Source: JAYPUA01 sp038133845 (GTDB lineage: Bacteria > SAR324 > NAC60-12). From it: 64,000 nt of DNA. The position numbers and the translations under genes were made by a program. Positions 17,588 through 26,997 of the stretch are shown one piece after another. Location of the stretch: contig JAYPUA010000006.1 in assembly GCA_038133845.1 (NCBI GenBank), positions 45,433-109,432 of the forward strand, given 5' to 3'. The notes under the pieces were generated by a model. That model saw only the letters and a program-made list of their open reading frames with translations, did not search any database and was not told the origin of the DNA. How positions within the stretch are numbered: the stretch's first letter is position 1; the number at the start of each line of letters is the position of its first letter.

Positions 17588-17961
17588 GCCTCATCGTCCC
17601 AGCGCTCGGCAGGACACTCCTGATGCAACTCTTCCAGGTTGTAGTATTTGCGAATCTCCGGATGGAAGACGTGCAGCACTGCCTCCGCATAGTCCATGAG
17701 GATCCAGTTGCCATCGCGGGCCCCTTCCTTTCCCAGAGGATAGACCTCACCCGACTGCTTGAGGTGCATCTCCACGCGCTCTGCGATGCCCCGGCAGTGT
17801 GCCTGAGAGCGGCCTTCACAGATGATCACGTAGTCGCTCAGAGAAGACCTCCCCCGGACATCAAAGCGAACGATCTGCCGCCCCTTGGCCTCCTGAACCG
17901 CTTCCAGAATGGCCTCGTGAACCTGAAGGGTGGTGTCCTCTGCAGCTTGATTGGATTCCAA
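17584..17961 (-). CDS. rsfS: Ribosome silencing factor
   Basis: 125 aa, the family size. RsfS binds ribosomal protein L14 and blocks subunit joining under starvation. Typical segments are IVRFDVRGRSSLSDYVIICE, RSQAHCRGIAERVE and a GARDGNWILMDYAEAVLHVF-type end. It lies after the acetyl-CoA carboxylase gene and is coupled by overlap to murB. The common nadD-rsfS neighbourhood is not seen. Confidence 0.93.
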   Translation of the reverse strand: MESNQAAEDTTLQVHEAILEAVQEAKGRQIVRFDVRGRSSLSDYVIICEGRSQAHCRGIAERVEMHLKQSGEVYPLGKEGARDGNWILMDYAEAVLHVFHPEIRKYYNLEELHQECPAERWDDEA

Positions 17962-17996
17962 GATGTTGACTCTGTCGAAGGTTGTTTCAATAAAGT

Positions 17997-18016
17997 GCCC
18001 GGTCAGTCCACCGGGC
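17997..18016 (-). terminator. Hairpin at the end of the carboxylase gene
   Basis: GCCCGGT (17997-18003) and ACCGGGC (18010-18016) form a perfect 7-bp, G+C-rich stem overlapping the carboxylase stop codon. On the minus strand it is followed by ACTTTATT. A rho-independent terminator or attenuator before rsfS-murB is likely. Confidence 0.45.
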
Positions 18017-21000
18017 CCAGCGGTTCAAGGACAAAGAGCAGATCGCCCTGGTTGACCGTCTGGCGGTCCTCGGCAATCACGCGGTTCAGCCGATAGCGCT
18101 GCACGGGATAGAGGGGTGCTCCGTCCGGGCGCTGGAAGGACGACAGGCTCAGCTCCGTGAAGACCTTCATCGACTCCATCAGGCACAGTGGGCGGTGCAC
18201 ATCAATCACCTGCCCCTCCTGCACCAGCGGCTCGGCCTCCGGAGTGCTCGCCCGATAGAACCCTCCCATCTGTGGAGAGAGCACCTTCAACTCGCCGCGA
18301 TCCAACTGCAAGGCCTCCAGGTCCAGTTCCATCCCGGCATCTCCTGCGGCATCCTTGGTCTCCTGAATCAGCAGGTCCTGGTCGATGCGCTTCAGGAACC
18401 CGTCCAGGAACTTGGTGTCGAAGTCGCCTTTGCGGAACAGCTCGTCCTCAAGAATCCTGCGGCTCAAGGTCAGGTTGGTGGGCACGCCGTGAATCTGTAC
18501 GCGTCCGAGGTAGGCCACGAGGCGCTCAATGGCCTCCTGCCGGTTCTTGCCCCAGCTGATGATCTGGGCGATCAGGCTGTCGTAGTACGGAGTGACCGTG
18601 GACCCGGCGTTGACCGCAGCCAAGACTCGGATGTGGTCTTCATCCGGGAGGCGCATCTCGGAGATCACTCCGGGAGACGGAACAAACCGCAGCTGTCTGC
18701 GATCCCCGATCTCGATGCGCTCGGCGTTGATCCGCAGCTCGATGGCGTGTCCGTCATCACGAGGCTTGAGGTCCTTCAGGCTTGCTCCCTCGGCCACGGC
18801 GAACTGCTGCATCACCAAGTCTACCCCGCTGGTCATCTCGGTCACTGGATGCTCAACCTGCAAGCGGGTGTTCATTTCCATGAAGTAGATCGTCTGCTCG
18901 TTCAGGTCAAAGATGAACTCGACGGTTCCAGCGCCGACATAGTCCATGTCCTGGACCAGCTTGCTCGAGTGCTGCACCAGCTCCTGACGGATCTTCTCCG
19001 GGAGGTCGAAGGCCGACTCCTCCACCAGCTTCTGATAGTTGCGCTGGACGGAGCAGTCCCGGATGCCGAGCAGGTGAGCGTTTCCATGAAGATCCCGGAG
19101 CACCTGAACCTCCAGATGCCTCATGGAGCCTATGAATTTTTCCAGGTACAGATCCCCGCTCCCGAAGGCGCTGCGTGCTTCCTGAGACATTCGGGTAAAC
19201 GCCGAGACGAACGGTGCCGATTCCTCCACCACGCTGATGCCCTTGCCGCCGCCGCCGTGGGTGGCCTTGATGAGCACTGGGAAACCAATCTCCTCCGCAA
19301 CGGCCAAGGCCATGACGGGATCGGTCAGCGCCCCTTCACTTCCGGGAACCACGGGGATGTTCAGGCTTTTGGCGGTGGCGATGGCGTTCGACTTGTTGCC
19401 CATCAGGTCCATGTTGGACGCACGTGGACCGATAAAGTTGAAGCCGTGCTCCCGGCAGATGCGGGCATAGCGGGGGGACTCCGAGAGAAAGCCGATTCCG
19501 GGATGAACCGCGTCGGCTTCTTCCTGTTCGGCAACTCGGATCACGCTCATGGCGTTCAGGTAGCTCTCCTGCGGAGTGTTCCCTCCAATGCAGACGAGTC
19601 GGTCGTTGGGGCCAAGCATCTGAGCCGGATGGCTCTCCATGTCCGGGTCGGAAGCGACCAGCACCACCTGGCGTCCGCTCTCCTGTGCCCCCTTGATCAG
19701 CCGGGCTGCAGTGCAGCCTCGGGCGTGGATCAGCACGCGCTGAATCTTCTCCGTGTTCAGCGCCTCAAGCGTCAGGTTCTCTTCCGGGAGGTCCTCGTGC
19801 TCCCCAATCCGTAGCTGGTACTCTCCGGAGAGCACCCGAGAGAGGACCTCCTCGACGGTCGCTTGAGGCACTGGAATGTCCGGATCGATGGCACGCAGCT
19901 TCTGGTCAATCTCCGCATCGAACGGGTTCACCACCAACCCGTCCATGGCCTCTTCATTGCGGGAGAGGTAGTTCGACAGCGTCGCTTGAGCAGGCAGGTG
20001 GCTCTCCACCACCAACTGTCCGGCAAACGGAATCTGAGCCCCGGAGAGGTAATAGGTCCGGGCCAGCAGGTGAGTGACAAAGCTGGCCTGAGCACCTCCC
20101 GTGCAGTCCCGGAAGCCAAAACAGATCACCGGGAGGTCGAAGTCCTTGACAAACCGGGTGATGCGGTCGTTGACAATCGCCATGGAGAACAACGATCCGG
20201 CTCCCTCCTTGGTCTGCATTCCGGCAGAGGAGACAAAGAGGATCAAGGGCAAGTGCAGGCGGGCACACTCGTCGAGCAGGCGGCAGACCTTCTCGCAACT
20301 GGCCATGTCAAAGGCACCGGCCTGAAACTCCGTATTGCTGACGACCAACCCGACCTTGAACCGCTTTCCGGAGTCGTCCTGAAGTCTCGCCTGAAACTGA
20401 GCGATTCCGGTGATCACTCCACAGGGCTGGATGTGGTTGTCCAACGCTTTTTCAATGGCATCCCGAAATCCCGGAAACTGAAGCGGATTGGCGGTGATTC
20501 TGTCGCTGTCCAACTCTTGGAAGTCGTTGAAGAATCGATCTACCACCTCCTTGGCCGAGATCGTGTGACGCTTGTATTCCCGGAGTTGATTCTGGATCAG
20601 CAGGTCCTTGTAGGCCTGGTCCAGGCGATTCCAGAAGTCCTTGATCCCGATGTTCCGCGGGGTGATCTTCCCATTGAATTTCCCGGTTCCGCGCTGGGCC
20701 TCGTAAAGCGAGGGGAGCAGTCCGGAGAAGTAATAGCGCACCAACCCGAACAGGGGGGGACTCATGCGGGGGAAGACGATGCGCTTCCAGGCGCTGATGG
20801 TGGCCATGACATCATCCACGTTCTTTTGGGCGATGAAGCGGGCCAGCCACTGGAAAAATCGCTCTCGGGCCTGCTCGCTGTCCACTCTCAAATCCCGGGC
20901 CTGAACTTCCTTCATCGCGCCTTCAAACGCTTCCTCGAAGAGACGCTCCACCGACTCCTGCGAGATCAGGTTCGACCCCTTGAGCTCTCCGGCAATGCTG

Positions 21001-22553
21001 GGAAGGCCTTCAATGAGGCGGTCATAGAGCAGGTCGAAGAGAATGATGCTCGGGATGTTGGCCAGCAGGTGCTGACACACCTCCGGCTCCAGAATGACCT
21101 GAAGCAGGTCCGGGTTCTCCGGAGCATCGCGCCACTCCTGACCCTGCAGGTGGTCCCGAAGCGCAGTCAGGTTCTCGATGCTGCTGTCCTTCCAGAGGTT
21201 GTACAGGTGCAGCAGCACTTCGCTGGTGAGCTCCTCAAGAGCCTTCTGGAAGTTCTCTTTCGGGTCGCCCATGAAGAAGGCGACAAAACGCCCGCGCTCC
21301 TTGTTCCGGTCTTCTCGGGCACTCCGGTAGGCCTGAAAACGCTTTTGCAGCAACTCGTCGTAGCGGATCTCCAGAGGAGCCTCCAGCCAGCGCTGAAACT
21401 TCTCCATCCGCTCCTGTTTGAGGCGCTCTTGGAGACGTCCGACCGGAGTTTGCCGGTGACTCAACCGAGAGTACTGATGCACGGAGCGGCTGGTGATCCG
21501 GCGCCGCAGCTTCAGGGTCCGCATGAACCGGTAGACGTCTCCGAACACGTTGAGGGTTCCGGTCGGAGAACGGTCCGTCTTGCGGTTGGCCTCAATCAGC
21601 AACTCTGAAGGGTTGAGGTAGTGGTTGATGCTCTCGCGGTAGTGCTCGAAGAAGAAGTCGTGTTCCCGGAGGAAGGCGCGGGCCTGCCACTCGGTCTCCT
21701 CAATGGCGCTGATGATTGCGCTCTTGAGATTGACGATCTGGTGCGAGGCCTCGAAGGAGAAGTCGACGATTCCGTCAAAGTAGCCCTGCTCCAGCAGTTC
21801 GTAGGAAGAGACCCCGATGTACTTTGCCGACTCCTGCCACGAGAGGTTGTACTTGCGAGCAATATTGGCCAGACCTTTGGGGTGGATGGTGTTGAAGACG
21901 CCCTCTCGCGTGGAGAGCAGCACGTTGGCCGTGGCCAGGGGGATCGCCCCGCCGCTGTAGCCACATCCGTAGACGATGCCGACCACCGGGACCTGGATGT
22001 TGGCCATTTCAGAGATGAAGAACGAAATGCGGTGGGCCTGATTGTTCAGGTTGGCTTCCGCATCTGCCGCGGCTCCTGGAGTGTCCATGAAGGTCACCAA
22101 CGGCATCCCATGCGAGGCAAAGAACCGTGCGGTTTCTGCCGCTCGGTGGTGATGCTGAGGCTGCCAGACGCCATTCTGGGATTTGTGATTTTGGGCGATG
22201 AAGCCCAGCCGGCGCTTCTGTCCGGAGAATTCGAACTCCAGTTCTGCAGAGTAGAAGGGGCCATCGTTTTCTTCAGAGACCAGCTTGCCACCCAATTGAC
22301 GGATGACTTCCGGGGCGCTGGGGCGTTTCTGGTTTTCTGAGGGCCCGACCACTCGCTGAATGTACGTGTCCACATCCAGTTTGCGAAGCTCCTTGATCTT
22401 CTGGCGGACCTCTCCAGGCTGCAACAGCCCCTCAATTCCGGACTCTTCAACCCCGGAGGCTTGCCCCTTGAGGGCCTGGTCGTGGGAAATTGCCTCTGCG
22501 ATCCGGAAGGCGGATTGCGGCTTCTTGCTTTTACGTTTGCTGGAGGTGGTCAT
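18003..22553 (-). CDS. Single-chain acetyl-CoA/acyl-CoA carboxylase
   Basis: 1516 aa holding every part of a biotin carboxylase system. Residues about 100-290 are a carboxyltransferase-alpha-like (AccA) crotonase domain (FMDTPGAAADAE, GCGYSGGAIP near 200). Residues about 330-690 are helical with no family I know. Residues about 700-890 are a carboxyltransferase-beta-like (AccD) domain without the AccD zinc finger (DCTGGAQASF near 814). Residues about 960-1400 are biotin carboxylase (GGGGKGIS near 1101; EMNTRLQVEHPVTEMTSGVD). Residues about 1430-1516 are the biotin carrier, with ESMKV and Lys1463 as biotin site. The reaction makes malonyl-CoA, or a homologue, from acyl-CoA, bicarbonate and ATP. 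The domain order CT-BC-BCCP differs from the eukaryotic BC-BCCP-CT chain. Substrate is inferred. Confidence 0.9.
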   Translation of the reverse strand: MTTSSKRKSKKPQSAFRIAEAISHDQALKGQASGVEESGIEGLLQPGEVRQKIKELRKLDVDTYIQRVVGPSENQKRPSAPEVIRQLGGKLVSEENDGPFYSAELEFEFSGQKRRLGFIAQNHKSQNGVWQPQHHHRAAETARFFASHGMPLVTFMDTPGAAADAEANLNNQAHRISFFISEMANIQVPVVGIVYGCGYSGGAIPLATANVLLSTREGVFNTIHPKGLANIARKYNLSWQESAKYIGVSSYELLEQGYFDGIVDFSFEASHQIVNLKSAIISAIEETEWQARAFLREHDFFFEHYRESINHYLNPSELLIEANRKTDRSPTGTLNVFGDVYRFMRTLKLRRRITSRSVHQYSRLSHRQTPVGRLQERLKQERMEKFQRWLEAPLEIRYDELLQKRFQAYRSAREDRNKERGRFVAFFMGDPKENFQKALEELTSEVLLHLYNLWKDSSIENLTALRDHLQGQEWRDAPENPDLLQVILEPEVCQHLLANIPSIILFDLLYDRLIEGLPSIAGELKGSNLISQESVERLFEEAFEGAMKEVQARDLRVDSEQARERFFQWLARFIAQKNVDDVMATISAWKRIVFPRMSPPLFGLVRYYFSGLLPSLYEAQRGTGKFNGKITPRNIGIKDFWNRLDQAYKDLLIQNQLREYKRHTISAKEVVDRFFNDFQELDSDRITANPLQFPGFRDAIEKALDNHIQPCGVITGIAQFQARLQDDSGKRFKVGLVVSNTEFQAGAFDMASCEKVCRLLDECARLHLPLILFVSSAGMQTKEGAGSLFSMAIVNDRITRFVKDFDLPVICFGFRDCTGGAQASFVTHLLARTYYLSGAQIPFAGQLVVESHLPAQATLSNYLSRNEEAMDGLVVNPFDAEIDQKLRAIDPDIPVPQATVEEVLSRVLSGEYQLRIGEHEDLPEENLTLEALNTEKIQRVLIHARGCTAARLIKGAQESGRQVVLVASDPDMESHPAQMLGPNDRLVCIGGNTPQESYLNAMSVIRVAEQEEADAVHPGIGFLSESPRYARICREHGFNFIGPRASNMDLMGNKSNAIATAKSLNIPVVPGSEGALTDPVMALAVAEEIGFPVLIKATHGGGGKGISVVEESAPFVSAFTRMSQEARSAFGSGDLYLEKFIGSMRHLEVQVLRDLHGNAHLLGIRDCSVQRNYQKLVEESAFDLPEKIRQELVQHSSKLVQDMDYVGAGTVEFIFDLNEQTIYFMEMNTRLQVEHPVTEMTSGVDLVMQQFAVAEGASLKDLKPRDDGHAIELRINAERIEIGDRRQLRFVPSPGVISEMRLPDEDHIRVLAAVNAGSTVTPYYDSLIAQIISWGKNRQEAIERLVAYLGRVQIHGVPTNLTLSRRILEDELFRKGDFDTKFLDGFLKRIDQDLLIQETKDAAGDAGMELDLEALQLDRGELKVLSPQMGGFYRASTPEAEPLVQEGQVIDVHRPLCLMESMKVFTELSLSSFQRPDGAPLYPVQRYRLNRVIAEDRQTVNQGDLLFVLEPLGPVD

Positions 22554-22620
22554 GAAAGTAGTTGCCTCAACGCGATGATGTCAACAGCTGGATGATTCTG
22601 GAGATGAGCCGAGTCAAAGC

Positions 22621-24519
22621 TCAGCCGGAAGGATTGAGTGGATCCCAACTCGTGTCCAGAGCAGGGAGCACGACAGGGAACAGGGCCGCATCTTCCAGCA
22701 GATAGCTCGGAGCCGCTACCAGCGGATCCGATGCTTCATGATAGCGCTTTAGCGCCTGTTGAGCGAGCTTCTGTTCTCCGAGACGCAGGTAGGTGGTGAC
22801 CAGACGGTCGAGCAGCACCAGCTTCAGCGAGCCCTGGGGAGCCTGCCGGGCAAACTCGATCTCCAGCAAGCTGCGCAACTCGGGCCAGCTTTGTGTTGCG
22901 GCCAGCGAGGCGCTCAAGGCCTCAAGCAGGTGAAGGTTCCCGGAGAAGCGGTCCAGCCCGGAGCGCAGGACGTTCTGGGCCTCGGCCTCCTGTCCCTCGT
23001 AGCGAAGCAGATCGCCAAGCAGTCGGTGCCCGTAGCCCAGAGACTCCGGTTTTTCCAGAAACGGCTGCACCCGGCCTTTCGCCTCGTCGGTGCGTCCCAG
23101 GCGGGCAAGGATCAGGGCATGAAGGTACATCACCTCCCAGCTCTCGGGATGCTCGGCCTGAAGCCTCTCTGCGATCGGGAGAGCGAGCAGCGGTTTGCCC
23201 TGCAGGTGATATACGCGGGCCAACTCAAACCTCAGCAGTTCCGAGTCGCTTCCCTGAAGAGCTTGGAGGAGCAGGTCCCGGGCCTGGTCATACTCGCGCT
23301 GAGCCTCATGCCAGAGAGCCTTGAGGTGCAGGATCTCGACTTGAAGCGGCTTCTCGGCGTGCAGGGTCTGCAGCTCGTTGCCGACTTCCCGGATCTGCCC
23401 TTGAGCGAGCAGACGCTGCAGGCGCATGGTCTGGGCTGGGAGGTAGGTGGGATCAAGCTTCAGCGCCTGTTGGAGCGTCAGGTCGCCCTGCAGGGAATCT
23501 CCCAAGCGGAACAGCAACACAGCCTTGAGGAAGTGAGCCCGGACGATTCCGGAGTCCACCTCCAGAGTCCGTCGGAGCCACTCCAGCGATTCCTGCAGAT
23601 CTCCCAGACGCAGCGCGAGCACCGCATGAGCCATCAGGACATCGACATTCGCCGGGTGCGTCTCCAGCATTCGAGACAGGAGCGGCTCGGCGGCTTGGTA
23701 CTGCTTGAGTTGCAGCAGGACGAGCACCTGAATGACCTGCTCCTGCGGGGCCAAGGCGCGCTGCTGCTCCAATTGGTCGAGCAGGGTGAGCGCATCGGTC
23801 CAGCGTTGCTGCAGGAACTGCAGGTGGAGCAGCGCTTGAGTGATCTCAATGCGCCACGGGTGCTTGTTCCGCAGCTCTTGAGCCAAGGTCTGGGCGTAGT
23901 AGTAGCTCCCCTCTCCAATGTAGATTTGGACCCGCAGGAGCTGGGCCTCGTAATGGTTGGGCTCGAGTACCAGCAGCGAAGCGATGGCGCGCTTGGCACT
24001 CTCAAAGTCACGTCTTTTGAGGTGCAGACGCGAGAGCTGGAACAGCGCCTCCGTGTAGCGAGGTTCCCGCTGGATTGCCTCTTCCAACGAAGCGATCCCG
24101 AGGCTGTACTCCCGGGTCTGCTCATACGTTGCGGCGAGCTTCAGATAAACTGAAATCCGCTCCGGATCAAGGCGTTGGGCGCTGCCCAGCTCTCGGAGGG
24201 CCTCCGGATATCGTCGCTGACGGTAGGCGATGGCTCCACGCAACTCCGCAACGTCTGCACTGAGCGGATCCAGTCGAGAGGCTTCCCGGATCGAAACTTC
24301 CGCCGCGTCATAATCCTGCTTGCGGAAGTAGGCCCGCGCCAGGTTGAAGGGCGGGTCCGGGGCGCTGGGAGCCTCGTCGCGCAAGGCCTGTTGCTCAGAG
24401 ATGAACTGCTCCAGCTGATCTTCAGAATCGGGCAGTTCCACAAGTTGAGTGGTGGAGGTCTGACACCCTCCCAGGATCAGGAGGAGGAGGCCAAGCAGCA
24501 GATGGAAATTCACCCCCAT
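22621..24519 (-). CDS. TPR-repeat lipoprotein
   Basis: 632 aa from the ATG at 24519, chosen because it starts the lipoprotein signal MGVNFHLLLGLLLLILGGC; a TTG at 24543 is also open. From residue about 45 to the end the protein is made of tetratricopeptide repeats (for example NLARAYFRKQDYDAAEVSIR and RYPEALRELGSAQRLDPERI). Such proteins scaffold envelope complexes, for example in polysaccharide or protein export. It closes a minus-strand run with another lipoprotein and the GhrA-like gene. Function unknown. Confidence 0.85.
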   Translation of the reverse strand: MGVNFHLLLGLLLLILGGCQTSTTQLVELPDSEDQLEQFISEQQALRDEAPSAPDPPFNLARAYFRKQDYDAAEVSIREASRLDPLSADVAELRGAIAYRQRRYPEALRELGSAQRLDPERISVYLKLAATYEQTREYSLGIASLEEAIQREPRYTEALFQLSRLHLKRRDFESAKRAIASLLVLEPNHYEAQLLRVQIYIGEGSYYYAQTLAQELRNKHPWRIEITQALLHLQFLQQRWTDALTLLDQLEQQRALAPQEQVIQVLVLLQLKQYQAAEPLLSRMLETHPANVDVLMAHAVLALRLGDLQESLEWLRRTLEVDSGIVRAHFLKAVLLFRLGDSLQGDLTLQQALKLDPTYLPAQTMRLQRLLAQGQIREVGNELQTLHAEKPLQVEILHLKALWHEAQREYDQARDLLLQALQGSDSELLRFELARVYHLQGKPLLALPIAERLQAEHPESWEVMYLHALILARLGRTDEAKGRVQPFLEKPESLGYGHRLLGDLLRYEGQEAEAQNVLRSGLDRFSGNLHLLEALSASLAATQSWPELRSLLEIEFARQAPQGSLKLVLLDRLVTTYLRLGEQKLAQQALKRYHEASDPLVAAPSYLLEDAALFPVVLPALDTSWDPLNPSG

Positions 24520-24545
24520 CTTTGGGAGACAGCAGCGTGTCAAGG

Positions 24546-25577
24546 CTAGGGAACAGAAGGAAACAGGTTAAGCGCCCGCAACCAGGAACTGGGTGGGGAG
24601 ACTGGAACGGAGACACGGGTGGGCAAGGAAGGTCGACTCTCATTGCCAAACCGATCTACCAAGACATGTGCAAATTCGTAAGTATTATTGCGATTTTGTA
24701 GCAGATCAATATAAAACGACACGCTTCGAGGAAGGGCCTCGGGGTGAGTATCTGCCTGATGCGACTCCGGAAGCTCTGCATTGGGCTGCCGCGGGAGCCG
24801 CAAAATCCAGTATCGCGATGAAAGCGGCTTCGGATTGAGCGGACGGTGTGGCAACTCGCCTTCAGAGTTCAGTTGATACAGATTGATCCGGTAGTTTTGT
24901 CGAGTGGCCCACAACACCCCTTGCGCATCCAACTCAGTCCCTTCAAACTCGGGGACCGGCGGCCAACTCAGCCGGACCACATCGACCCGGCGGACCAGAG
25001 TACTGGGGAGCGGACGCTCCGGAACGCCCGACTCCGAGACCAGCTCTTTCAGCGCGAGCACGAGCAGAACGTCCCCTTGAGGCAGCAGGCGCTCTTCCTC
25101 GACACCAAGGACCGTAGCCTTGAGGTCACCGGGTTCCGGAAACAGCGGGCGGTGCGCCCAGAGAACCTGGATGGTTGGCATCGGGGACTTGTCTGCTCCA
25201 AATGCGCTCAGCTCCGCATAGACGGTCTGAAGCGTGGGGAGCGGCTGTTTGAGAGTCCACTCATTCTCACCGATCTGCAGTTCATCGTGCAAGAGTGATT
25301 CCTGCAGCAACTCGGGCTCGCAGGACGAGAGACAGGAGAGGCCCTTGCCCCAGAACCGGACCTGAAGTGCAGACGGGCGCGCCTTGGCACGCCAACGGAG
25401 GCTCAGCCGCTCCCCTTGCTGCAGCACCAACTGCGGGCTTTGCACAAACGGCTGCTCCTCAGGCGCAGGCATTGGGCGAGGCAGCGTCCTCAGACCACAA
25501 CCCACAAGGGCGCTCCCCAGCATCAGCACTCCACAGAAGCGATACAGCTCGAACAGAGGCCGTCTCCAGCAACGCAT
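24546..25577 (-). CDS. Lipoprotein of unknown function
   Basis: 343 aa. The signal MRCWRRPLFELYRFCGVLML is followed by GSALVGC with a lipobox cysteine. The mature part is rich in beta-type sequence and short proline segments; the C-terminal half (SVSFYIDLLQNRNNTYEFAH, then a DRFGNES segment) resembles a fibronectin III-like strand pattern, which is weak evidence. The start overlaps the stop of the GhrA-like gene (TGATG), so translation is probably coupled. The segment coding residues near 290-320 is visibly A+T-richer than its surroundings. Confidence 0.7.
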   Translation of the reverse strand: MRCWRRPLFELYRFCGVLMLGSALVGCGLRTLPRPMPAPEEQPFVQSPQLVLQQGERLSLRWRAKARPSALQVRFWGKGLSCLSSCEPELLQESLLHDELQIGENEWTLKQPLPTLQTVYAELSAFGADKSPMPTIQVLWAHRPLFPEPGDLKATVLGVEEERLLPQGDVLLVLALKELVSESGVPERPLPSTLVRRVDVVRLSWPPVPEFEGTELDAQGVLWATRQNYRINLYQLNSEGELPHRPLNPKPLSSRYWILRLPRQPNAELPESHQADTHPEALPRSVSFYIDLLQNRNNTYEFAHVLVDRFGNESRPSLPTRVSVPVSPPSSWLRALNLFPSVP

Positions 25578-26509
25578 CAGTAACCTCGCGCCCGGTCAAT
25601 CAGGTTCAGAAGCGGTTCGCCTGCCAGCGCGCGACGGTAGTTTTCAATGATCTGAGGCACTACGGAATCCGGTGGGGTGACGCTGGAAATGTGCGGGGTG
25701 ACCATTACCCGAGGATGTGCCAGAAAAGGATGCTCCGGAGGAAGCGGCTCGGTCTGAAAGACGTCCAGACACGCCCCGTTGAGGAGTCCGGAATCCAAGG
25801 CGTCGAGGAGGTCTTGCTCCACGACGGTTTGTCCTCGCCCGGTGTTGATCAGATAAGCCCCAGGCTTGGCCTGACGGAGCAGCTTGTGGTCGAGCAGGTT
25901 CTGGGTTTCCGGAGTCAGCGGAAGGAGGCTGACGAGGTAGTCTGCATGCGGCAGAGCCTCCTGCAGCCCTGTCCTGCCGTGATGAAGGCGGACCTCCGGC
26001 AGCGGGCTCTCCCGAGGCGTGCGGACCCATCCGGAGACCTGAAACCCCAGAGGCTGCAGGGCTTGAGCGACCGAGGTTCCGAGGTGTCCGAGCCCCAGGA
26101 TCAGCACCTGATTTCCCGGACGTGCCAGGCTGACGCCCCATCCGGCACCTGCAGGGTCGCGCACATGCTCCAGCCACCCGCGCCTGTGTGAGAGAACCGC
26201 CAGCACAACGTATTCGGCCATCATCCGGGCCATCTGGCCATCCACCAGCCGGGCGATGGGCAGATTCGGGGGGATGTCCTGGTCCCGGAGGAGGCTGTCC
26301 ACTCCAGCTCCCAGCGACGTGATCCCTCGCAGGTTGGGGAACTGATGCCAGAAGCCATCCGGAGGGTTCCAGCCTGCAGCAAATACGATGTCCTCCGGAG
26401 CCCCGGCCTCGTTGCGCATGCGCACCGCGATGTCCGGAGCCTGCTTGGCAATCAGCTCGCGATAGAGCTCCGGGCGGAAGCTGGGTGGAGCGTGAATGAG
26501 GAGCGTCAT
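25577..26509 (-). CDS. D-2-hydroxyacid dehydrogenase (GhrA-like)
   Basis: 310 aa, NAD(P)-dependent. The nucleotide-binding motif is LGLGHLGTSVAQAL. The catalytic Arg lies in SLLPLTPETQNLLDH (upstream of NTGRG), the Glu in FQTEPLPPEHP and the His in TPHISSVTPP. The form matches the glyoxylate/hydroxypyruvate reductase A branch. It overlaps its neighbours by 3-4 nt at both ends (GNAT gene before it, lipoprotein after it). Substrate choice within the family is inferred. Confidence 0.85.
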   Translation of the reverse strand: MTLLIHAPPSFRPELYRELIAKQAPDIAVRMRNEAGAPEDIVFAAGWNPPDGFWHQFPNLRGITSLGAGVDSLLRDQDIPPNLPIARLVDGQMARMMAEYVVLAVLSHRRGWLEHVRDPAGAGWGVSLARPGNQVLILGLGHLGTSVAQALQPLGFQVSGWVRTPRESPLPEVRLHHGRTGLQEALPHADYLVSLLPLTPETQNLLDHKLLRQAKPGAYLINTGRGQTVVEQDLLDALDSGLLNGACLDVFQTEPLPPEHPFLAHPRVMVTPHISSVTPPDSVVPQIIENYRRALAGEPLLNLIDRARGY

Positions 26510-26997
26510 GTTCCGGATTGCAGAGGGAGAGAGTAGACGGTATCGGAGGTGTGGGTGAACCCAAAGCGCTCATAGACCTGACGGGCCGGGCTGCTCACGT
26601 GGACGTGCAGATCGATTCGCCAGCACTCCAGCTCAAGCGCGCGTTGCCGGACCTGCCTCAGCAGCAGCTGTGCCAGGCCCAGGCCGCGAAACTCGGGCTC
26701 CACGTAGAGGTTGTCCAGGTGCAGGCAAGCTCTGGACTTGAAGGTGGAGTAGGTGGGGAAAAAACTCGCAAATCCAGCGGGAACCGCCGCCACTTCAACC
26801 ACCCACGACTCATAGCGGGCCTGGGGCCCAAACCCATCGCGTCGGATGTCCTCCGGTTCTGCGAGAAATTCTGTCTCGGGCCCATGATTTCCGGCCAGCG
26901 ATTTCAGCATCCGGTGCAGGGGCTCGACATCTTCTTCAGTTGCCAGGCGGATGACCGGTTGGCGGGTTTCAGGAAGGCCGGGCACCTCATGCGGCAT
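26506..26997 (-). CDS. GNAT-family N-acetyltransferase
   Basis: 163 aa from the ATG at 26997, with AGAAGG seven nt upstream; an ATG at 27003 and a longer form from 27027 also fit. The acetyl-CoA site is HLDNLYVEPEFRGLGLAQLL, followed by a VYERFGF motif near the end. Such enzymes acetylate small molecules, peptides or proteins. The gene overlaps the end of dnaE by about 11 nt and the start of the GhrA-like gene by 4 nt, so it sits in a tight transcription unit. Confidence 0.85.
   Translation of the reverse strand: MPHEVPGLPETRQPVIRLATEEDVEPLHRMLKSLAGNHGPETEFLAEPEDIRRDGFGPQARYESWVVEVAAVPAGFASFFPTYSTFKSRACLHLDNLYVEPEFRGLGLAQLLLRQVRQRALELECWRIDLHVHVSSPARQVYERFGFTHTSDTVYSLPLQSGT

Noticed and set aside
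19863..21608. 581-codon open frame on the plus strand
   Set aside because: It lies wholly antisense to the carboxylase, has no family resemblance, and its composition follows from codon bias of the real gene.
22759..24153. 464-codon open frame on the plus strand
   Set aside because: Antisense to the TPR lipoprotein; a Leu/Gln-rich shadow of the repeats.
24640..24740. A+T-rich patch as an inserted element
   Set aside because: The lipoprotein frame continues without a break through it and no repeats flank it.
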